Made by a program: the position numbers and the translations under genes
Notes under the pieces: generated by a model
What the model was told of the DNA's origin: nothing
What the model saw: the letters and a program-made list of their open reading frames with translations, nothing else
Databases searched by the model: none
Source: Zygaena filipendulae
Taxonomy: Eukaryota; Arthropoda; Insecta; Lepidoptera; Zygaenidae
NCBI GenBank assembly: GCA_907165275.2
Contig: OU015651.1
Location: forward strand, 11,926,501-11,990,500
Reading direction: 5' to 3'
DNA length: 64,000 bases
Shown here: in pieces, positions 56,601-64,000 of the stretch
Position numbering within the stretch: the stretch's first letter is position 1
How the letters are laid out: each line of letters begins with the position of its first letter

Positions 56601-59600
56601 CAGTTTACCTACACAGTGAACTATCAGTCGTCAAATACTAATTATTATTATTATTAGCTAGCTGTCCCTCGCAGTTTCACCCGCGGTAATTTCAGATATC
56701 CCGTGATAATTTCTGGATAAAAAGTACCCAATGTCACTCAGGACCACCGTAGCTTCCTACAAGTGAAAGAATTTTCAAAATCGCTTTTGTAGATCCAAAG
56801 ATTTACCTCCTACAACGTGCAACGTGACAAACTCACAAACTTTACCTCTTTATAATATTAGTACTTATAGATAAAGATACCTAATGTACACACTGACGAC
56901 AACGGGAAATACGTTAAGGAGATCGGGTTTTTACAACTAAGTAATAAATGACTAATGTTAGTGCCAGCAGGGGGACAGCTAGATATTAATATACATAATA
57001 TTGTTACATCGATACAGTGAATTCCTATTTACTATCAACGTACGTGGAAGTCCACGTTAACTTTCGTAAACTGCGTTTTCAGTTGTCGATGAAACTCATA
57101 TGTATTATTGTGATAATACGAAATCTACCTAATACTTATAAAAATAAATGACTTTTTCATTACTCATACACGGAAAGTAGGTCTGAAGTTGCTTGAGAAG
57201 CGGGTTGAAAGTAACACTTTTCAGCCCTAGGGAGAATCGCTTTCAACTGACAGCTGGATACTGCAGAAACTCAAGTTTTTTTTATGTCATAGGGGGCATA
57301 CTTACTAGCCAGTAGCACACCTAATGGTTGATTTATGTAAAATAAAATTCACTCATTTTTTTCTTTAGCTAATTCCTATTTTTATTTTGACTTTCCTTGC
57401 ATTCGTAATGAAAAGCACAGTGTTATCCTCGGGAGAAAGACTTATTTAGTCCCTCGATCTATTGGCCAAACCCCGTCTCGGGACTAAATAAGTTACTTTC
57501 ATCCCTAGGATAACAATGTACTATTTATTTCGTCTGAGCGTCGCGTCTGTGTAAAACTTTGCCGAACGTCAATTGTTACGCGCGACATTGCCCGCAAAGG
57601 TCAACTACCAAAAAAAAATTTTTGCAAATGCCTAACCTATTTATATGAATAGATTAGGTAGGAGATAAATAAAAAAATAATAATAAAACGTTTCAATCTG
57701 TTGTCAGCTGATGGCGATTATTTAAGCAACCAATAGATTTTTAATTCATGAACGAATCATTATTAGGTATAGGTATAAATTCCGCATCCTAAGAGTAAGT
57801 ATAGGTAACTAGTTGTGCCCCGCGGTTTCACCCGCGTTAATTTCAGAGTTCCCGCGGGAATTCCGGGATAAAAAGTACCCTATGTGTTAATCTGATAAGC
57901 TATATTATTGTAAAGTTTCATTTAAATCCATCCAGTAGTTTTTTCGTGAAAGAGTAACAAACATCCATCCATCCATCCATCCATACATTCTTACAAACTT
58001 TCGCGTTTATAATATTAGTAGGATAATTTCTACCTATATTCTCAGTGGCCCAGTATCTCTTCTATATAAATCATCGCAATCACTGATACGCCCGTTCAAG
58101 TCCAAGGGTACCAATTGCTGTCTTGTTAATTTATATTGTTGTTTATGCTCATTAAGCTTCTCCGAATGCGTTCACCATGACTATAACCTCTATAGTCTAT
58201 ACCTACGGAAATTGTTTGCGCGCAATAAATCGTTCTAATTGCCTGGTTATTTGTTGTTGTTGAAAAACAAGTCCACTTGTTGGAAATTAATCGCCGACTG
58301 ACAACGGCTTTTATCATTTGTTTTTAAATTACTATACATACAATATAATACAACAACATACAACACGGTTATTCTGAACATTGCTCATCGCTCATCTATT
58401 CAAGGAAAAAGAAAAAACAATATACTAATTTAACCGAGTGGCTACTACTAAAGCAATACCAATGATATACTTTAATATATATTATATTTCTTTATCTAAT
58501 ACCTACGTTTATGGTTGCGAAAAATTGCATAGATAGCACTAGAAAATTTGAAACTACATATCATGCCTGCTATTATAAAGAAAAATTATATTTGTTCTGT
58601 TGCAGGTTTGAGCGGCATCATTGTATACGCTATATTGCTGTGGACTAAAAGTATACAATGGCTACAGGTATCGCAGTTTTTCTTCGGGACATACATGGCG
58701 ACAGATGTGGCCTATTACACTTACATTTACGCAAAGGTAATTTTTATATTGCCATGCTATTCAATACAAAAAAAGATATTGTAAAAGCGTCTTTAAAAAC
58801 AAGCTTTTAAGGCTGTTTACAACATACGTGTCTATGCTGTTAACCGTTGAGTTCCCTCGTTAGATGGCGTTTTCCCATCCATTAATTACGTAGGTACGTG
58901 AGGCGTTTAGAGGCGGGAGGGGTTCGAGCCGAATCTCACGTGGGTGGTGGGGAACAGGACCCCCTCGGCAGATATCAGAAAAGGTGTAAAATTGCGAGAA
59001 AATGGGTTAAATTAAATAAGAAATGTTTCCCCACTAAAATATATATAAATAAAATATAATCTCTGAAAATATTCCTTTTGAAAAATCTCACGTGAAATTA
59101 GGTAGGAGGACACGACACCAGGGGAGAGAGCGGGCAGAAAAAACCCCCTTTAAAGTTAATGCATAACCCCAGGAACACGGTGTAGGTATAATACAAAATG
59201 GCCGTCGAAAATATTGGTTACAAGTTTGTGAATGTAAGACGTTTTCACGTGACGTGCAGTCCGACGACTTTGTGTCAGGTGGACCCGTCCAAGTACCCGC
59301 GCGTGTCGTCGTACACGCGCATCGCGGCGCTGGTCGGCCGCTCGCTGTCCGGCCTCAGCGCGCAGCTCCTCGCGCACTTCGGCCTGATGAACTACAGGCA
59401 ACTCAACTACATCACGTTCGGAAGTACGCATCAATGACGCTCATCAACACCTTTGGTCAATGATTGACCCCAGTTTAAATTAAATGGATTTGTTTTTTAA
59501 CTTATTCACCGGGAATTTCAGAATTCCCGCGGGAATTCCGGGATAAAAAGTATACTCTATGACATAGAGTCTATGTCCTTTTCTGTACTCCTGACGACGC

Positions 59601-62600
59601 GACGTGTAAGTATGCAAAATTTCAAGATGCGTAGTTAAGGCGTGGAAACATAAACAAGAACTTTACTAATATATAATTTAAAAAATAGTAATAATAGGTA
59701 TGTAGATAATGGAGAACAGGCTGCGTCAATATGCTCACTGAATAAATATATTCTATTCTTAACCTCTATATAAATATTAAATAAGGATTATTACATATTA
59801 CCGTGTACACATTTGTGTCTTTATCGGACAATAAAGTGCGTGAAACTTTGTTTAAGCGAGTTTGCACTCGCTAGACGATGCGTATTCCACATCTTGTGAA
59901 AAGGAAAATGAAAAGGGTATTTATAGAAAACGTTGCGAAACGTATTAGGCTGCGCGCATGATGCACGTTATGCGTGTCTCGAAACGCGGCCTATGTCTAC
60001 GTAAGTATGGATCGCCCCAACCGTGTACCGTGCCCGTCAGGTCAGATCCTGGCCACTTTCTGGGCGCTGTGGCTGCCTCCGGTGCAGTACGGCATCTACT
60101 TCCACCGGAAGAACAACGCGGCGAGCGTCGTGCACGTGGACATCAACGCGCCCGTCGAGAAACAAGTGCAAATACGCACCGACAAGGTGATTATTGTACA
60201 CGTAAAAGCGGCTACACACGGCCCTAAAATCAGAGGCGATATCGAGAGTAATGTTGGTAGGTCGCCAAACCCTGAGGCCAAACCTGATAGCGCGACAGAT
60301 CAACTAGTTTGGCCGGACATTTGAGTAAAAAGGCCGGACCCATATTTAGGAGGCACTAAATTATTGAGGACTAGCTGTCCCGCGCGGTTTCACCCGCGAT
60401 AATTTCCAAGTTCCCGCGGAATTGTTCCAGACAATTTTTTCAACCCCTTTTTATCCCCTTAGGGGTTGAATTTTCAAAAATACTTTCTTATCGGATATAT
60501 ACGTCATACAAAGAACACACCCTCAAAGTTTCAGGTCTCTACGATCAGCGGTTTAGGCTGTGCGTTGATCCATCAGTCATTCAGGACAAAGGATTTTATA
60601 TACATTATAAGTAATCTTCAATAATGTAGGGTGTCCGGCCTTTTTGCTGGCTGGTCCGGCTATTAGGCTTTGGAATCTGGCAACATTACTACCGATATCG
60701 CCTCTGATTTTAGGGTCGTCTGTAGCCGCTTTAACACTACGCGGTTAACACAACTAGTTCCAAGTGCCCCGAAAACACAATATAATGTTCTCCGGTCACA
60801 ATTTGTCATCTTGTTTTCGATCACAGCCCTTCCCCCTTAGCCAAATCCCTACTAATATTAATTATAAATGCGGAAGTAACTCTGTCTGTCTGTTACGCTT
60901 TCACACCTTATCGGCTCAACCAATCATCATAAAATTTTGCACACACGTTGTCAAGAATACTTTTTATCCTGGGATTCCCGCGGGAACTCCTAAATTACCG
61001 CAGGTGAAACCGCGGGGAACAGCTAGTTGACAATATATGTATATTCGTCATCGCTATAGAAAACTAACTCCTTACGATACGCACACACGCACAACACGTG
61101 TATGTACCAGCCGGCCGTCTTTACTTGTGTGAAAATACTTGAATCACTTCATTTGTATGGTCACCGGGCTGTAGAAAACATAAGGAACGGAGTCGTTACG
61201 TCACGTGGTCACGCTCGCTACTTGCTAAACTGGACTGTTTTACGTGACCACGTTGCATCGACCACACAGCCCATAGACGCCTAATGTTTGATTTTGCGTA
61301 TTGAATGCATTCTGGCGACTAGCTGAGGTAAGATGAAGCGGGGTTGCAACGCCGTGATTGGCTAATTCAAGGCCACAGTGAAAGAGTTACACGCGCCACG
61401 AAACGTTGGAAAGAAATAGATTAATTTACGCAACGGGAAAGAATGAGACGGCACGATAGTTTGAGTACTTTGTTTTAAAACCACGACCAGTGAACCGTGA
61501 ACTCCGTACTTGCGAAAAAATTTGTTGATTTCCTTGTTTCTCATAAACAAATAAAGATAATAGTTACTTACAAGTGAAATGTTATCCCATCTTTCTCCAT
61601 ATTAGATGTGTTGCTTTTTTTACCGCACCATTTAATGCTACACTGAGGCATTTTGAGTTTTTTTTAGCACTTCCTTTATGCACTCCGATCGTGTTGACAG
61701 GTCACAGTAGTGGTCGACACTGATTGAGTATTTCCGCGCGGACATTTATATCGGAACTATAAGTCAGATGTGTTGTCAGGAGCCATTCGCCTGTTATTAG
61801 GCGTCTATGGGCTGTGTGGTCGATGCCACGTTGTTACGATTCGTTTCACAGTTTTCTGTGCGATTAGTTTTTCAGTTTTCTGTGCGTTAACGAATGTGTC
61901 AACTTAGCTAGGGGGGCGGTACTCGTAGGCATACATACTTTGGGACAGTCTGGGATGTACGTTCGCCGTTCTGTAAGCTAACCCAGCGCGGTGACGCTCC
62001 TCGCTCGCAGCGCACGCTCCGCGACGAGGTGGTGGAGGCGTCGTCGCTGATAATGCGGCACGCGCGCGCCGCGTACCGGCGGCCGCGCGTGATCGTGTGG
62101 TCGGCGCTGTACGCGGTCACGCTGACGCTGTTCACGCAGGTGCAGATCTACGTGCAGCTGCTGTGGCAGCAGATACAGACGGACACCGGCCGAGCGGTGA
62201 GTGACCGCCACGGAGAAAATAAATTAACCAGAGATGCCATGCGGGCGGGGCAGGCGCACCACGGTGGCAAAGGAAGTTAGAGCTAATGCTCTAGCTCGCC
62301 CAAAACTTGTTTTGCTAGTATTCCAAGTATATTTTCCACAACATTCCCAAAATTGTGAATTTTGACTGAGTTAAAGCGTAATTTACATTTCGTTACGATA
62401 GTGAATGTTTTTGTGCGTGATGAATAGTTTCCTCCCTCCCCGCCTACCGCCCTCGACCCAAACAATAGTAACGGGCGAGATGACTAAATTTTAATTTTAA
62501 GTCTGTCTTGTAGATTACTAATACATAGATTGGACACCTATTTTTCTTTTTGAACCGGATAGTGACGTCACGCGACATTTTGACTAAATGTATCTCCGTT

Positions 62601-63642
62601 ATTTTTTGATCACGTAGAAAAAGGAAACATACGTGTCCAATATTTTTTATTAAATCTACATGACGGACTAGAAAGTAAAATTTAGTCAACTAGCCTATTG
62701 CAAAGTTATTCAAAACATAAAATCTTATCATTAAATCACACGTTTGCAATCTAACTCGTCAAAACAATATTTTATATTTTCAGAGCAAATGTTTTGTTGA
62801 GATGGGTTGACATTGACTGAGTCACTGTAGGCTAAATAATTATTGTGTCAAAAAACAATTTTTGCACAGTAAATTAAAAAGAATCCGTTATGCATAATGT
62901 CTCAAATCAAAACAAAGAAATTGTTTATTTCACCTTCATGAAACCCATGCAGATCGTAAACATTTGTGACTATGTATATTGTAAAGAGCATTTTCGCACT
63001 ATTAAGGCAAGATGGTCACTATTGAGCAAATGTTCAAAAATGGAAAGTACGTATATTTACTAGAGGAACGATAGCATCCTGAGCGGAGCCGCGGGCAACG
63101 GGTAGAGCACGTATAATAATTGACTCTGCAAAACACCTCACACTTAGCTTACAAATCTAGGCATATTGTAGAGATCACATAGAAACGATAGGTATGTGAC
63201 GTCTTCAAACCCGCTGACATATAAATGGACAATGGAAAGTGGACACGGCAAAAGTTTTATAATATTTAAGTACAGAATTGAAAATGTGTGATAAAAGTCA
63301 ATTTCGTGCGACTTGTAAACTTTTTAGGTTATTGAACTGTTTAAATAGGTACTATTGAAAATAACTTTTCTTCCAACCCTGTCGATGTTTCTCTCTTTCT
63401 TTCTTTCTTTAGTCGCATGAGGCAGAACGCCTCAACGGCGCGGTGGAAGCGGTGCAGACGCTGGCGGGCGCGGGCTCGGCGCTCGTCGCGTCGCTGGTGA
63501 CGCGCGCGCCGCTGCCCGCGCTCGCCGCCGCGCTGCAAGCCGCCGCGCTCTTCCTCGGCACCTACTGCCGCAACATATACGCCGCGTACGCCGGGTACAT
63601 CGTGCTGGGGGTGCTCTACAACTACGTCATCACACTGGCCAG
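53438..63642 (+). CDS. SLC19-family folate/thiamine transporter, first six exons (partial)
   Basis: Exons 53438-53672, 58606-58736, 59279-59423, 60041-60186, 62011-62196 and 63413-63642 join with GT-AG borders and consistent phase into 357 codons plus 2 nt; the 3' end lies beyond the window. The start has the SLC19 signature: helix 1, then LRELRPSEPFVSEFLSGPW, a glycosylation sequon NVT, and YPVGTYSYMAQLTVIFLVTD. Further membrane helices follow: GLSGIIVYAILLW, WLQVSQFFFGTYMATDVAYY, ALVGRSLSGLSAQLLAHFG, ILATFWALWLPPVQYGIYF, VIVWSALYAVTLTLFTQVQI, VQTLAGAGSALVASL and AAYAGYIVLGVLYNYVITLA, with a cytosolic loop between exons 4 and 5. Members are 12-helix plasma-membrane carriers of reduced folates or thiamine. 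Family length is ~430-600 residues, so roughly the last third is missing. The substrate cannot be decided from sequence. Confidence 0.92.
53993..54180 (+). repeat. GGTTCC interspersed repeat (SLC19 intron 1)
   Basis: GGGTTCCATACCTCAAAAGG, AAACCCTTATAG, and GTCCGTCTGTCAGTCTATTT with TCAAGACCC follow a dispersed lepidopteran pattern. The same family appears in reverse at 55130-55345. Confidence 0.6.
54800..55078. repeat. RepB scrap followed by RepA repeat (SLC19 intron 1)
   Basis: 54810-54900 holds a reverse RepB piece (AAAATTGACAGGGAGCGATA). 54915-55078 is a forward RepA from TTAACTTCGGAGTTCCCC to AGACAGACAAATTAGTAGGG. Confidence 0.6.
55130..55345 (-). repeat. GGTTCC interspersed repeat, reverse copy (SLC19 intron 1)
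   Basis: TTATAGACGGACAGACAACA, AAGTGATCCTATAAAAGTTC and CTTTGAGGCATGGCACCC. With 53993-54180 it forms a distant inverted pair. Confidence 0.6.
55346..56656. other. SLC19 intron 1: nothing recognised
   Basis: A less AT-rich stretch at 55660-55860 (GACCGACCGGGTGATCC, CGACTCAACCGTCGAGTCC) stands out. It has no conserved frame or repeat partner in this window. Confidence 0.4.
56657..56868 (+). repeat. RepA repeat, diverged (SLC19 intron 1)
   Basis: GCTAGCTGTCCCTCGCAGTT, GGATAAAAAGTACCC and TTTATAATATTAGTACTT. Confidence 0.65.
57152..57520 (-). mobile_element. Hairpin-ended interspersed element, copy 2 (SLC19 intron 1)
   Basis: Mirror orientation of 19011-19588: CATTACTCATACACGGAAAG at one edge and CTAGGATAACAATGTA at the other. 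The terminal stem AGTCCC...GGGACT is kept, but the inner GC-rich stem of copy 1 is absent. A LINE-tail scrap (GTCATAGGGGGCATACTTAC) is present near 57285. Confidence 0.65.
57806..58022 (+). repeat. RepA repeat, full length (SLC19 intron 1)
   Basis: The cleanest copy in the window: ACTAGTTGTGCCCCGCGG, GGGATAAAAAGTACCC, four CCAT units and TTTATAATATTAGTAGGA. Confidence 0.85.
58606..58736 (+). CDS. SLC19 exon 2
   Basis: Acceptor TCTGTTGCAG, donor GTAATT. Encodes helices 3 and 4, ending YYTYIYAK. Confidence 0.9.
59279..59423 (+). CDS. SLC19 exon 3
   Basis: Acceptor TTTGTGTCAG, donor GTACGC. Encodes VDPSKYPRVSSYTRIAALVG and the following helix. Third codon positions are almost all G or C, unlike exons 1-2. 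Confidence 0.9.
59505..59675 (+). repeat. RepA repeat (SLC19 intron 3)
   Basis: CAGAATTCCCGCGGGAATTC and GGGATAAAAAGTATACTC, with a short ATGACATAGAGTCTATGTC insertion. The 5' part is missing. Confidence 0.65.
60041..60186 (+). CDS. SLC19 exon 4
   Basis: The acceptor CCCGTCAG at 60040 is chosen over a CAG five bases on because it keeps phase (GSQILATFW). Donor GTGATT. A repeat with inverted ends begins only ~17 bp after the donor. Confidence 0.85.
60203..60732. mobile_element. TIR element beside SLC19 exon 4 (intron 4)
   Basis: About 60 bp at 60204-60265 (AAAGCGGCTACACACGGCCC and CTAAAATCAGAGGCGATATC) recur reverse-complemented at 60672-60732 with few differences. Near the inner edges GGCCGGACC and GGTCCGGC also mirror. 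A RepA variant (60369-60610) sits in the middle. No transposase. Confidence 0.65.
60369..60610 (+). repeat. RepA variant inside the TIR element
   Basis: GACTAGCTGTCCCGCGCGGT and TTTCACCCGCGATAATTTCC, followed by a different 3' half containing CCCTCAAAGTTTCAGGTCTC. Confidence 0.6.
60846..61028 (-). repeat. RepA repeat, reverse (SLC19 intron 4)
   Basis: ACTAATATTAATTATAAATG to TGAAACCGCGGGGAACAGCT. Confidence 0.75.
61090..61175 (+). repeat. Short repeat shared with SEA/EGF gene intron 2
   Basis: Counterpart of 22664-22755 in the opposite orientation (CACAACACGTGTATGTACCA, TTCATTTGTATGG). Confidence 0.55.
61251..61830. mobile_element. Possible TIR element (SLC19 intron 4)
   Basis: A 35-bp segment 61251-61285 (TCGACCACACAGCCCATAGA inside) is repeated in reverse complement at 61796-61830 with one mismatch. 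The ~510 bp between hold no coding frame. Confidence 0.5.
62011..62196 (+). CDS. SLC19 exon 5
   Basis: Acceptor CTCGCTCGCAG, donor GTGAGT, phase 0 on both sides (62 codons). Encodes the end of the cytosolic loop and helix 7. Very GC-rich. Confidence 0.88.
62500..62669. mobile_element. MITE-C copy 5, shortened (SLC19 intron 5)
   Basis: AGTCTGTCTTGTAGATTACT and ACATGACGGACT ends. One TGACGTCA at 62573-62580 remains; the centre is deleted. Confidence 0.7.
63413..63642 (+). CDS. SLC19 exon 6
   Basis: Acceptor CTTTCTTTCTTTAG, donor GTGAGC at 63643, phase 2 at the end. Encodes three hydrophobic helices. Its last ~104 bp plus the donor are the first unit of the 108-bp tandem array. Confidence 0.85.
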
Positions 63643-64000
63643 GTGAGCCGCCGCGCTCTTCCTCGGCACCTACTGCCGCAACATATACGCCGCGTACGCC
63701 GGGTACATCGTGCTGGGGGTGCTCTACAACTACGTCATCACACTGGCCAGGTGAGCCGCCGCGCTCTTCCTCGGCACCTACTGCCGCAACATATACGCCG
63801 CGTACGCCGGGTACATCGTGCTGGGGGTGCTCTACAACTACGTCATCACACTGGCCAGGTGAGCCGCCGCGCTCTTCCTCGGCACCTACTGCCGCAACAT
63901 ATACGCCGCGTACGCCGGGTACATCGTGCTGGGGGTGCTCTACAACTACGTCATCACACTGGCCAGGTGAGCCGCCGCGCTCTTCCTCGGCACCTACTGC
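63539..64000 (+). repeat. 108-bp tandem duplication of exon 6 end plus splice donor
   Basis: Units start at 63539, 63647, 63755, 63863 and 63971, exactly 108 bp apart and identical by eye; the array leaves the window in unit 5. Each unit contains the last ~104 coding bases of exon 6 and CAG-GTGAGC. Since 108 is a multiple of three the frame would persist, but the junction codon is TGA, so reading beyond the first donor stops at once. Only the first donor gives an open transporter. Confidence 0.93.

Noticed and set aside
63647..64000. Extra coding exons of SLC19
   Set aside because: The copies follow without an acceptor, and the junction codon is TGA, so they cannot extend the protein.

Overview
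This window is AT-rich, intron-bearing animal DNA, and everything points to a moth or butterfly (Lepidoptera). It has GT-AG introns of tens of bases to 10 kb, many copies of the short interspersed repeats that carry CCCCGCGGTTTCACCCGC and end near TTTATAATATTAGTA, frequent TAGGTACCTAC words, mariner and LINE debris, and insect-type proteins. All three genes were assembled by eye from splice sites and reading-frame continuity; no database was searched.

Layout. (1) 1-3735: a fold-back satellite element. Two inverted arms of ~153-bp tandem units enclose a different ~149-bp tandem array, and the left arm runs off the window. (2) 3736-12300: no gene; interspersed repeats, MITEs and a TG microsatellite. 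(3) 12407-33980, plus strand: a six-exon gene for a 1659-residue type II membrane protein with one transmembrane helix, a SEA domain carrying a GSVIV self-cleavage motif, one EGF-like module and a ~1200-residue mucin-like acidic tail. (4) 35842-39975, minus strand: a six-exon gene for a 444-residue protein with seven C2H2 zinc fingers, possibly TFIIIA-like, whose 3' end converges on gene 1. (5) 40000-53200: intergenic transposon territory dominated by a very large palindrome (about 42099-53035). Its left arm was later hit by two related AT-targeting DNA transposons, and one of those was hit by a Ty3/gypsy LTR element. The right arm keeps both empty sites, so the order of events can be read directly. 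(6) 53438 to the window end, plus strand: the first six coding exons of an SLC19-family folate/thiamine transporter. The sixth exon is followed at once by perfect 108-bp tandem copies of its own 3' end and splice donor.

The three genes show no functional link to each other. The most notable material is the nested palindrome with its dated insertions, the gypsy element whose gag and integrase are fused in frame after loss of protease and reverse transcriptase, a decayed SWIM-type zinc-binding gene inside a DNA transposon, CG-rich micro-palindromic repeats, and a MITE family that spreads TGACGTCA motifs.
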